Assembly (NCBI GenBank): GCA_028095005.1
Contig: CM051460.1
Span: 15,051,501 to 15,115,500 of the forward strand
From: Rhynchospora pubera
Lineage: Eukaryota; Streptophyta; Magnoliopsida; Poales; Cyperaceae
Reading direction: 5' to 3'
DNA: 64,000 bases
A model generated the notes under the pieces. The model saw nothing but the letters and a program-made list of their open reading frames with translations, ran no database searches and was not told where the DNA came from. Below are positions 33,647 through 44,716 of this stretch, piece after piece (within the stretch, counting starts at the first letter, position 1; each line of letters starts with the position of its first letter). A program made the translations under genes and the position numbers.

Positions 33647-36053
33647 GCAGAACCAGGATTGAGAAATAGGGGGGGCGAAATATTGATCTTAGTAGGTTTG
33701 GTCCCATGCTATTTACGTGTCTTTTTTATTTTTTTGGATTGCTGGACGATGACTGTCGAGCTAAAAGAATGAAAAAAAAAATACAAAAGCCTATGCTTTA
33801 AAAATGGTTGAGAATAATTTAAGCAGATACAAATATGGTTCGAATATTGTCGAATACGAAAAAGAATACGATTACCAAATTTTATGTTGCTCGACCTATT
33901 TTTATTCATTTGCTACACTTTGTATAAAACTCCATAGTTCGTATAATAATTTGTCCCATGTCATCAAAATACTATACAATCTGCATAAGTTACAACTATC
34001 ATAGTATCTATTAATCATACAATATAACATATAGAATTTTTAATTGTATTAATCTATATAAATTACAGACTTACAATTGGCAAAATAGTTATTAATTATG
34101 TACATATTAACTAAATAATAATTTATAATACGTAACCTAAACAACTATTGGTTCAATGATGCCTTCTCAGATTTCAAAATAAAATATGAAAAGAAAAAGA
34201 AATACGAAGTAAAAAATAAAATTCATATAACAAAAGCCCACTTCAGCCCAGTTTTGTGTCCAATTAATTGAGGCCCCACCTGTAAGTTTCATCTCTTTCC
34301 TTTTGACCTTTTCTATTTTCTATTTTTCTCTCCCTACCACACTATTCGCACGAAGGACTTTCCAATTAACATGGACTTTCATTTTTTGCCATAGGCGAAA
34401 CTAAGATCCAAAGTGAAAAATCGTCAAATTTGCGATTAATGAACCATAGTTTGTTGGCCAAATGGTACTGGAGGTTTAGAGACCATAGAACAAAAGAATG
34501 GTGGAAACAAATGATCCAGAATAAATATGGAGTTTTTGGGACAGCTGGCACTCAATCTCACTTTTGGAAAATGATAATTGATTTGAAGCAAATTATTGAT
34601 ATAAATTGTACATATGAAATAGGTAATGGTAAAGCAATCAAGTTTTGGGAAGAGACTTGGCATCAAGGTCTGCCACTTAAACTTATCTATCCTTCTCTTT
34701 ATCAGATTTGCACTAATCTTTCAATTACAGTTCATAAAGCCTTGCAAGAGAACTTTAGATTTTTGTCATTTAAAAGGCAATTCAGTAGGGTACAATATGT
34801 TGATTTTGAACTGATGAAACATTCAATTAGTAGTTATATCCCTCTTTCTAGTTCTTCAGATAAATTGGTTTGGCTACTATCCAAAGATGGACATTTCTCT
34901 ACTAAGCAATTGTATAACTGGTTAAGATTTTCGAGGGGTCACCAATGGAAAAAATTTTATTTGGAATCTGAAAATTCCTCTTAAGATTCAAATGTTTCTT
35001 TGGTTGCTCAGTAAAAGAAGAATACTAACCAGGGATAACTTAGTTCTCAGAGGTTGGATTGGAAATCCAAGTTGTACTTATTGTTCAAGGCTAGAAACGA
35101 TTGATCATTTAATGTTCAATTGTTCTCAGAGTGAGAGAATATGGTCGTGGTTTCATTTTCACTTAAAAATTACCTTTGTACCAAACTGTCTTGAAGATAT
35201 GATGATTTGTGAGAGCCAGTTAGAGAACCGAACTGCATATAGATATTGGTGTTCAGCCATTTTTTGGGTAATTTGGACATGCAGGAATGATTGTTGTTTT
35301 AATAATGTCAGACCTCACTCCTTCAGAAAAATTATTGCAGATATCAAGAACTTGATTCAATACTGGTCTGGTATGTGGAAAGGATCACTTAAGCATGATA
35401 TTTTGAGTCTCTGGCCTGGGGATGACCTTATATTTGATCAGACTGAGAGGTATGAAGAGATAGAAGGATTTAAGGTGGAGATGGCGTTAGTCCAAGTGGT
35501 TTAACTTTGTTAGAGATAGTGTGAAGCTTTTCATTCAGATAGTTTCTTTGGGTTTGTATATGTGTTGTTGGGTTGTGTTTTTTTAGATAAGGAGTATAAC
35601 TCAATCAAGGGAGGAGACTTGCAGAAGGTGGCCAGGAGAAGGTTTTATGTAGACTCCATAGCCAGAAGAAGGCTTTATGAAGACTCCGATGGAGGCGAAA
35701 GTTGGAGTCTCATTTTAGTTGGGTTTTTTTTTTTTTTGTCTTTTGGAGTTTTGGTTTTGTAGTTAGTTGTTTTTCTGCTATTTCTAGGTGAGAGTAAGAT
35801 AGCTGATTGTGTCTGGCTGATATGAAGAAGAGCTGAGAGTCAGTTTAGTTAGTTACATAGATGCTTAAGGAGGGTAAAGAAATCAGATATTAGAGTTAAT
35901 ATGTGTTTTGGTTTGTATTTTGTTACAATCTATTGCTTTCCGTAATGGAAAGTGATAAGCCTTCTAGGCTTACTTATTTCAAAAAAATAATAATAATAAA
36001 ATCGTCAAATTGGCGTATGTCTCGCACACGCTCGCCCCCTAGTTCCGCCCTTG
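33647..36053. mobile_element. Tip100-like hAT element hosting a LINE
   Basis: A perfect 8-bp TSD TCTCCAAG (33639-33646 and 36054-36061) brackets it. The right end, read inward, is CAAGGGCGGAACTAGGGGGC, a good Tip100-type terminus. The left end GCAGAACCAGGATTG is worn but aligns with the GGAACYAGGATT part. The hAT body is split by the LINE at 34431-35999. Its flanks are about 0.78 kb and 54 bp. Confidence 0.75.
34431..35999 (+). mobile_element. 5'-truncated L1-type LINE, zf-RVT end, frameshifted
   Basis: It encodes the C-terminal part of a plant L1 reverse transcriptase protein. The segment (about 34440-35504) includes WWKQMIQNKYG, VWLLSKDGHFSTKQLYNW, then the zinc-binding-in-RT domain: KIPLKIQMFLWLLSKRRIL, CTYCSRLETIDHLMFNC and WSWFHFHL, ending HSFRKIIADIKNLI. 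The frame shifts at an A6 run near 34949-34954, where WKKFYLE should continue as the NFIWNLKIPLK frame. The 3' tail is A-rich with (TAA)n. Direct repeats AAATCGTCAAATT (34418-34430 and about 35999-36011) are the target duplication. The reverse-transcriptase core and endonuclease are missing, so it was dead on arrival. Confidence 0.88.
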
Positions 36054-36061
36054 TCTCCAAG

Positions 36062-36913
36062 TACGGTGCTCGTCCAGTGGTAAAACCCACTAAGCTGCAA
36101 TTCACATGCAATTTTTTAACTCAAGTTAAAAAGTCCAAAAAAATCCGCATACTATTGCCGTAGTTATGTGTGACCGACGTAAAAATATGATGTTAAGGTG
36201 AATATCAATGCATCTATAATAAATGCTAATTTACAAAATGATGCTTGGTAAAATAAATTAATAGTTTAATACCATTTTGCTTTGAGACAAAGAAAAATAT
36301 ATTAAAAAACAAAAATGCGTCAATTGGTATGACAGGCATATTTTCTTGAAAAAAGTAAATTCAAACGTTAAATGATATCACATAGCACAAATGTTTAGAG
36401 CAGCAGTGCTTGAGCAAGTTCTAATTCTATGGTTTACTTGAGATGATGGGTTTTTCTAGTGTTTGTTTGTACAAAACATAAATTATACCAGATGCTTAGG
36501 TGTTTTCTTATGTTCAATTTTACTATTCACGGCAGAAATATATGGCGAATTTATTGTCAATTCTGACAAAGAATATCAATTTATGAATTAATGCTAGTTT
36601 ATGAAAAGAAATAGGGTGAATTAATGCTAGCTCATTATCATTTTAATAATTTTTAAACTAGCATTAAATAATGCTAGTTTATTATCAATTTATGAATTTT
36701 TGAACTAGCATATTATTTTTTTATTTCATGATGGTTTTTAAGTTTGTGTTTTAAATTTAAAAACCATCATGATATAAAATATTTGCTAGAACATGACATA
36801 TTAGTAGTACTCAATTTGTACAACATTTGAATCCATTTGTTTTACCATTTTGTGCATATCTCAGCCTTTGAATATGAAAAGTACTATGAAATGCACCTAA
36901 CAGCATCTCCAGG
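36062..36913. other. Intergenic with a perfect hairpin
   Basis: 36727-36772 contains CATGATGGTTTTTAA with its exact inverted copy TTAAAAACCATCATG. Around 36590-36710 the phrase TTAATGCTAG/CTAGCATTAA repeats in both orientations. No gene. Confidence 0.45.
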
Positions 36914-37069
36914 TTTTATTTTATTTTATTAAGATAAATTGGAGATCAAATTTTTCGACTTATTTTTAAATTAAATATTTATAAAAAAAAACTCCCAACA
37001 AAATTTCGAACCTACAATTTTTCATTTAAAAAACATTATTCTTCACCACTAAATCGAGAATTAGTTCTC
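36914..37069 (-). mobile_element. tRNA-derived SINE, copy 2
   Basis: A diverged relative of the SINE at 1540. On the minus strand it has GATTTAGTGGT (A box), GTTCGAAAT (B box) and the shared body TAAATATTTAATTTAAAAATAAG. The flanks share CATCTCCARG (36903-36912 and 37072-37081). Confidence 0.65.
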
Positions 37070-37082
37070 AACATCTCCAAGA

Positions 37083-38106
37083 TATAGTCAACCTAATTTA
37101 AGAAAGGCCGAATAAAGTCGGAACATCTTTGTGACCACTTTTAATTGGTACTACCGTATACTAGGGTTTTTTACGCGCATTGTACGAACAATCTTTTTTA
37201 ATTTATGCTAATTGTTAACTTTTTTTTTATTATCAGCATATCATATAAAATTTAGTACCCTCTTGCTATCATATAACATTACTAGCTCCTAAGAGATCAT
37301 ATTCATTGTAATGACTCCGAAAAAATGAAAAATAATATTAAATATTCATGAATTTCAAAAAATAATTTTAAATTTTTAAATAGTATCGCGATATCTATTT
37401 CGAAAATATAAAATTTTATCTACATAGAAATTTCAACACGAGATCATATTAGATGATTTGAATTGGTCATTTTAATTTTTAACCAAATCTAGATTCCGGA
37501 GAAATTTATACACGAGCTCTCATTAGATATCAAGTTTAAAGAAAGAATACTCCTATATAAATTATAAATCATAGCACAGGTATATTGAGTGACAATTTTA
37601 TCAACCGCATACACACCACATTATCACCATTTTATCACTGATAAAACTCCACATCGATAATTCAATACCGAACCGCTAAACCGCATTAATCACATTTTTA
37701 AACCTTGATCAAAACTATTAATTTTTTAAGACATTTTAAAGCTACTAATTTTGAGTGATTGTTTAAATGGCAATTTCAATTTTGGAATTTTGTCATTCCA
37801 CTATTGGGCATCAAAGAGGTTTTGACAGGGGTCCGACTTTGATTTGAACTAATAAATCATACACTACAACTAGTATTTTTTCATCTAAATTTAGTCGAAT
37901 ATATTTATAAGGTGGCCTAAATGGAGGATCACATAAAACATAAACAAACCAACACAGAAAAATATACTTCAACTAAACATTGAATTAAGCAAATTCTGTC
38001 TTTCATACATCAACTATTAACTAAATATAACTGCCATTAAATCCAACCCACTAAAATATCCCAACATAACCATCAACCAATTCAATACACATTGAATTTC
38101 AGCAAA
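37083..38106. other. Intergenic, 3' side of the H3.3 gene
   Basis: No gene seen. Part of 37610-37700 (TTTTATCACTGATAAAA palindrome, ACCGCTAAACCGCATT) echoes words at 4370-4460. The last 100-200 bp should contain the H3.3 3'UTR. Confidence 0.45.
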
Positions 38107-38843
38107 TCAAGCCCTCTCGCCTCTGATGCGGCGTGCCAATTGTATATCCTTCGGCATTATGGTGACCCTCTTGGCATGGATTGCACACAGATTTGTATCC
38201 TCAAAAAGACCCACAAGATAGGCCTCGGCCGCCTCCTGGAGAGCAAGCACTGCATGGCTCTGGAACCTCAGATCAGTCTTGAAATCCTGTGCGATTTCTC
38301 TGACAAGACGCTGGAACGGGAGCTTGCGGATCAAAAGCTCAGTGCTTTTCTGGTATTTCCTGATTTCACGAAGGGCGACAGTACCAGGTCTGTACCTGTG
38401 TGGCTTCTTCACACCTCCAGTTGTTGGTGCCGACTTCCTTGCAGCCTTTACAAAATCAACATAAACAAAATTAGGCCACAGAAATAAAAAAGAAATAATA
38501 CAATCTTTAAAGTATTGATCATCAACTCGCATTGATATGGTACTATTTGAACTTATTGTCCGAATTCCTAAAAATTCAAACCTACCAGAATTATTGCTAA
38601 TACATAACAAAAACACAACGAATTTGTCAATCGAAGACGAATTGAACAAAACGCACAAAACAACTCTCTATCGAATAGTAAAACAATATGGAGATCCCAA
38701 AATTCATACCGATCTGGCACAAAATTTTCCCAATAAGGGGAATAAGTAAATAATCGATCGACGAAGCGTACCTTGGTGGCGAGTTGCTTGCGAGGGGCCT
38801 TGCCTCCAGTGGACTTGCGAGCGGTTTGCTTGGTACGAGCCAT
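38107..38843 (-). CDS. H3.3: Histone H3.3, 2 exons
   Basis: Exon 1 (38772-38843) encodes 24 residues to LATK, and exon 2 (38107-38445) supplies [11 protein letters not shown] onward. The junctions AAG/GTACG and AAAG/GCT are in phase 0. The total is 136 residues, the standard H3 length. Replacement-variant residues are present: T31 (SAPTTGG), Y41 (PHRYRPGT), and H87/L90 ([10 protein letters not shown]), rather than the A/F/S/A of canonical plant H3.1. Lysines 4, 9, 14, 18, 23, 27 and 36 are intact. H3.3 is deposited independently of replication at transcribed chromatin. The presence of an intron also fits H3.3, since H3.1 genes lack introns. The leader carries telo-boxes. Confidence 0.97.
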
Positions 38844-38861
38844 GGATTCTCCGATCAAAGG

Positions 38862-38982
38862 TTAGGGTTTGGAAACGAGAGAAGAGGAGCGGGAGATTTA
38901 GGGTTAATTAGGGTTTTCAGATTTGATTTGTCTTTTTTAGAGATGGGTTTCGAAAGTGATTTGACTGGGGGTTTTTATATCT
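38862..38982 (-). promoter_or_regulatory. H3.3 core promoter: telo-boxes and TATA box
   Basis: On the minus strand, AAACCCTAA occurs at 38862-38870 and 38908-38916, with a third partial AACCCTAA at 38898-38905. Telo-boxes of this kind sit in the leaders of plant ribosomal, histone and S-phase genes. A TATA-like GATATAAAAAC (38972-38982) lies about 130 bp upstream of the ATG, so the telo-boxes fall in the transcribed leader. Confidence 0.65.
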
Positions 38983-40237
38983 GGAGACGAAAGAGATTCC
39001 ACACAAACGGTAAAATTCGAATGATCGGACGGTGTGGATTGAGTTAGAACAAAAACACTATCCCTGTGGTTTGTTTTGATTGGTTGAAAATTGGATACGA
39101 AGGATCGCTGAGTTGGCTAGATCATCTACGGTCCATTCGGTTTAACGTTGTACAGTACAGATTTCTTTTTATTTAAGGAGTAAAATTATAGGTCCATGGG
39201 CCCTGGGCCATCTCTTCAGCCCATTATTAGTCTTTGGAAGGCCGCCGCAGATTTTTCGTTTGTGATGTCAGCTCTCAATTTTTATTGTGATGATTCGGTA
39301 ACTAACTTACGCAATGATTAAGACCAAAATTGAACATGTTTTGTATAAATTAATATTGATTTCATTTACAATAGAAATGACGAAAGACCGAGCACGACTA
39401 TGTCGACTTGAAGGATGACATTGTTGAATCGAATATCAAGTCAGAAGGCAAATTGTTCAAACATGAAATGACCTGCTATTGAGATATTCTATCTTATATG
39501 CACCCCACCATAGATTATTTTTGTATTGGCTTGGAAATGGAAGTGGACTAGATTAAGGTAGTATATTTCTTTGTAATTTCAAAGATGGGAGATGTAACAA
39601 AGGATGCATCTGAAGAGGATCGAGGATCGTGAATCGTGATACTGTACATATGCACAAAAGTAAAAAAAAGCTAATAAACCTATCTTAGAAAGCACAAGAA
39701 ATATGTTTTCTAATATTCTGCTGTGATGTTTTAGTTCAATCATTCCAAAAACAACAATAAGTTATCGTATTCGTTTTGTTAATTTTTAACGCAACGACAA
39801 AACAACAAACGCCTATCGTTGACACGGTACGTTATTTAGATTAAGTATGTACTATGTCGGATTTTGGTATTACATGCATTTCAGCAATTTTATTTGGCAT
39901 AAAATTTTGTCATATGTATTTAGTTTAGCATAAATACAGTATCTCAAATAAAAGATGTTATTTTGCAAATATTTCCTCAGTTGTGGTGACCATATGACTT
40001 GCAATGAGGCTTAAATAATTACAAAACTAAGAACACACACTGAATGTTACATGTACAAGTAACACTAAAAGCTAAGAAACATGAACCCGGAGGCTCATTT
40101 TTATTTATAAACACGTCAGAACTCATCCAATCGTATTTATCATTAAAGATACAGAAATAAATTACCTCATTATACATACAACTATATACAATATTATAGC
40201 AATAAAATGCCAATGTTTAAGACGTAAAACAATTATA
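38983..40237. other. Intergenic between H3.3 and the CGI-58-like gene
   Basis: This holds the H3.3 upstream region and the 3' end of the CGI-58-like gene. No additional gene or delimitable transposon recognised. Confidence 0.5.
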
Positions 40238-43200
40238 TTATGCAGATATGAGGCTCTGAGGGAGAGGTAAATCCTCCGAATTATTATCTGGAGAAAGAAT
40301 TCTTCGGCATGCATAGAATACCGCTGAATGGAATCCTGATGTATTGTCTATAAATACAAAGTGGCCCGCCTGTTGTCAAATAATAAAAAGAAAAAGTTAA
40401 GTGTCCACCAATTATCTTGGAGATTTCATTATTTTTATGTTTTCTTTATTCGATATTGGTAAACTTTGGACCCTTGCTCAAAGCAGTGAATTGAAGCATT
40501 GCAAGAAAGAACTTTTTGTTGATTGAATGTGCAATTTTTGAGCAAATTTTCTCAAACTCTCATCATTTTGAAGCCTTTTTTTTAAAAAAAAAAAACAGAT
40601 CACAGAAGTACCATATTTGTGATGATTGGATGTCAGACCCACATTTTTCAAGATATTTCCAAATAGTACACAATTTCCAGCTCAAGAGTTCATTTCTTAA
40701 ACCCAGGTTAGTCGACAACCAGGCCAAATTGGTTATGTTGTTGGGTTCCAACTATATGGCATCTAATTATAAACAACATTGAAAATTTGTCCAAACAACA
40801 TTGTATTGGATGGTTAGCAAATTGTTTCTACAGTCGAGTAATGTTTTTAGAAGATGATATTTTGAACATTGAAAAATGCCTTTATGTATTTACTAATTTA
40901 ACCATGATTCAGTGCTTCGAGTTGAGAGAAAGAGAGAGACCTGTGGAACCCGTATAATATCACAAGGCACTTTCATTTCTTCTCGAGCTTGTTGTGCACC
41001 TTGGTAATTCATCCAATCATGGTATCCATATATAAACGTAGTTGGTACCTTCCAGTGTGACGCACTGCACCACAAGTATGTGTCTTTATAAAACATTGAA
41101 TCAACTTTTTTCTTTACCTCATATCAGTTGAAAGATAGCTGCAACATTACCTTTGTAGCAGGGGTTTCCTAGCAAAGGCGCCAAAGGAAAATATATACTT
41201 CAAGCATTGCTCCCCGCTAGCTTTAGCAGCTAGAGTATGGTATATGTAATCTTCAATATGTAAGAAAAATGAGTCAAGTAACAAGCTAAATAATAATAAT
41301 ATGAAAAAAGTTGCTAAGTATAGACAACCATGCTTAGCCTCGCTGGAGGAAATACCCAATACCTTTCTTTTCAATCTTTCAATGGGAGAGGAAAACTGAG
41401 AGGGGCTTACTTTGGGTTTTTATCAGAAAAGCGGTATAAGATACACACTTCAACCCAACCTTGTACGAGCCCATTGGAGAAAATACCCAATGCAACCCTT
41501 TTCAATCTTTCAATGGGAGAATAAAACTAAGAGAGACTTACTTTGAGTATTTATCAGAAAAGTGGTATAAGATACACACTTAATAGTGGAAGCAAGCAGG
41601 TTGACAATTATATTAATGTGTGATATGCAAAACAGTAATGATTAACATTTAAGAGTTTTAGACATAATCCAATTTAGTGCTTTTTTTTTTAAGATAATAA
41701 TCCAATTTAGTGCTTGATTTTATTTTCTGTTAAAACACAAGGGAAAAATGTTTGCAATGCATCTGCAATCGGCCAAACTTGACAAATGACTGAAGACTGA
41801 GTCCCCAAACTATCTAGATTCTAGGGAACAGCTCAACCAAATAGGTTAGTTAACTGGTCATTCACACCTTATAATTTCCTTTGCCAGTTGTCAGGCAGAT
41901 TCACTCAAGTCTAACACAAATTAAAATAAGTATAATTATAGTAACATCCATTTTAATGGTATATTTAACTAGTACTGTTAACATTATTCCAAATCAAAAT
42001 ATATATATTGTAGATATTTATTTTCCTGACATCAAAATTTGCCAGAGTTTCGAAACTGTTTAGTGATCAGATGATTTGAAAATTTTGAAAATTAAGTTCT
42101 ACGGTCTCTCAATTGAATACATACCAATATTGGGCCAAACTAGATACACACCAAATTTAAATGATCAAAGATAAATCTACAGTTATAACTTCAGGAAGAA
42201 TTGAATAGCTGGACCACAAGAATGGAATACAGTAGAATTGTGATATAGAAAAAAAAATTTGCTATCCTGATGTGAAACGATGCATAAAAGATAAAGTGAT
42301 AACAGCAACCACACCTGTAAATAGTGCGGATTCTTCTTCTGACAAAACATCACCGGTTGAATGAGAACCAAATCTGGCACTTGTGTATCTACGCACCAGA
42401 TCTGGGCCCCACGGGCCTAGCCCTCTGAATTTCAAAAAAAAGCAAAAGATTTTATCAACCAAATGCACATGGTCACACCAACCTTAACATGACAGGGATT
42501 TATTATGAACAAATTTATAAAAAGGTTGACAGTCTGAGAAAGTTTAACCAGAAAAATTAAGTGGTACAGAACAGTAGTGGCCAAGAGAGTTACCAAAGCT
42601 CGGAGTTACAATTAACATCAAGAGAAATTATCTCAACTAAATTTCTAAATTTCTAACATAAGAAAATATTAGAGCCAACCTGACAATTTTTTGAGGCGTG
42701 AAACCTGATTCCCATAAATGATTAAATATCATGCCTTTCCAAGTCGCTCGAAATTTGGCTACCCATTCTGCGCTCTGGTCTGTCTCTGATGTAAACCCAG
42801 CAGGGCCCACCAATATCAGGTGTTGAATGTGCTCAGGGTGCTGCGACCATAGTCAAGTTTTTAAAATATAAGGTATATATTTGAAAATATTGATAAAATT
42901 GGGCCGATTCATGTTCTTCATATGGCATCTATATTCACAACTAGGAAACATTGTAAAAGTTAAACAATGGATAACTTCTCTTTGGAAGCTTATAACAATA
43001 GAGTTCCCTGGCAAAAGTTGCCAAGTAAATGATGATGTTGTAAGATTAGAGAGTATATACCTTGAGTGCATATTTGGCTGCAACGTATCCACCAAAAGAA
43101 TGACCCAGTAGAACAAAATTACTTAAATTCTTAGCCTTGCGCCATTCTTCGAATGAATCGATAAACCATGCTTCGGTTTCTATATGGAAATGAAGCAAAA

Positions 43201-44478
43201 TAAGTAAGCACTATGCATGAATAATTAAACTACAAGAAAGATTTAAACAGTCCTTTTTAAAACACAACTATGCACCAACCTTCTGTACTTTTACAAGTAA
43301 AGTCTGGTCTACTTGATCCACCCCATCTGAAAAACAAGTGAAAATATTTAAAAAATAAACAAGAAAGTATTGTTGACAAACATATAGAAGTGCCTTTAGC
43401 AAACTTCAATGAACTGGCCAACAAGAAAAACAAAACAATGCAGCCTTTCAAATATTCAAAATCTTGTTCATGATTCTAATCAATGTTTTACTGTAGCTCA
43501 CATTTAACCAAAATATAAGCCAGCTGGCACACTAGACATAAGATTTCAGGTTTATGTGAAGTGCTATCACAAAATATCAGGATTCAGGAAAAATCAATAA
43601 AAAATTTACAGGCAAAGCAGTCATTTTTTTAGTCTTTGACTTAATGCTTGTAGTAATGGCCAGTAGCCTTTTACAAAAACCTAGAGACTATTGGCCAGTA
43701 TTCTAAACAAGAAAAACAATGTAAGATTCTATACTGTGGATAGTGAATTATTGGGTATAAATGGAACATAAGCCCTAAAAAAAAAGAAGCTCACCCTAGC
43801 TGATCGATTGCAACAACTCTAAATCGAGATGCAAGTGCATCAAAGTTCCTGTAAAAGAAACCCTGAGAGGCACCATATCCATGCACCATAACAAGTGTCG
43901 GTGAATCACTGTCTTTGCTATCAAATTCTACTGTATTGATGAATCTAGGTTCATTGCTAGTGGATCTGAACCATGGGATCTTTGACCCAGGAGGACCCGA
44001 CCCAATATTCACCTGCTCTTGTACATGCCTAGTTCTGCATAATCAAAATAAATATCACATATTATTTTATATTCTATTAGGTACGACGGTTAAATTGCAA
44101 AAGTAATATTATTTTATATTCTATTAGGCTAATTACATTTGTTACTGAACTAAATTGGTACAATTATTGTATAGGAAATTCCCTGCTACATCTTCAAAAT
44201 TCCCATTCCTTTAGATAGAATCAGTTCAATTCAATTAAATTTCCAATTTGAGAAATGAAAAAAAAAGGAGAATAACAGCTTATATACTTTACAAGAGAGA
44301 GGAGGCGCTTTTCAGCGGCGATGATGCGCTCAGTAGAGGTGGGAATCCAACGGAGCACAGAAGGCCACGCCCACCTGGACTGAGAAATGGACGGCGGCGA
44401 TGACGACGTGGTTTCGGCGGCAGCGACTCTCCCAATCTCCTCAGCCATCCTGATCTTCCCCGCCAACGCCCGGCTCAT
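40238..44478 (-). CDS. CGI-58: CGI-58/ABHD5-like hydrolase-acyltransferase, 9 exons
   Basis: Exons: 44288-44478, 43795-44034, 43280-43326, 43061-43179, 42680-42840, 42315-42424, 41151-41250, 40941-41064, 40238-40369. All junctions are GT/AG and every phase matches, giving 1224 nt and 407 residues (the Arabidopsis protein At4g24160 is about 418). An alpha/beta-hydrolase fold starts at LVMVHGYGASQGFF. The nucleophile elbow is GHSFGGY in exon 4. The C-terminus has RVPQAGHFVFIDN, which carries the HX4D motif linked to lysophosphatidic-acid acyltransferase activity. In Arabidopsis this protein acts as a lipase/phospholipase and acyltransferase in lipid homeostasis and, with the ABC transporter PXA1, in peroxisomal lipid signalling. 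The chosen start (MSRALAGK) matches the family; the open frame upstream lacks an ATG. Intron 6 holds a tandem duplication. Confidence 0.95.
41344..41582. repeat. 131-bp tandem duplication in a CGI-58 intron
   Basis: Two copies begin GGAGGAAATACCCAAT (41345) and GGAGAAAATACCCAAT (41476), and share CAATCTTTCAATGGGAGA and GTATAAGATACACACTT. The copies are moderately diverged, with no effect on exons. Confidence 0.85.
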
Positions 44479-44707
44479 CACCCGGTGCACCGTTCGGCTC
44501 AGTTCCTCCCCCGTCTTTCTCTCTTTCTTCTCCTCCAATCCACGCTCAACTCCTGCGCCAGTTCCTCGGACTCCCGATTGGCAATTGCCACCAATCTATT
44601 ATAATTTATTAGTAATTAACTAACCCGGTTCTGTTGGAGCTTCACTGATATATGGGTCCCGCTTTTAGTTTCTTGGAGAAGAGTGTATGACCGAATGTGC
44701 ATGTCGC
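44479..44707. other. Leader and short promoter of the CGI-58-like gene
   Basis: Only about 230 bp separate the start codon from MULE C, so the element sits in the proximal promoter or leader. No clear TATA box seen. Confidence 0.35.
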
Positions 44708-44716
44708 ATATAATAG

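Noticed and set aside
36070..36110. CGTCCAGTGGTAAAACCCACT, tRNA-like start
   Set aside because: No B box, no acceptor-stem pairing; probably chance or a very eroded SINE head.
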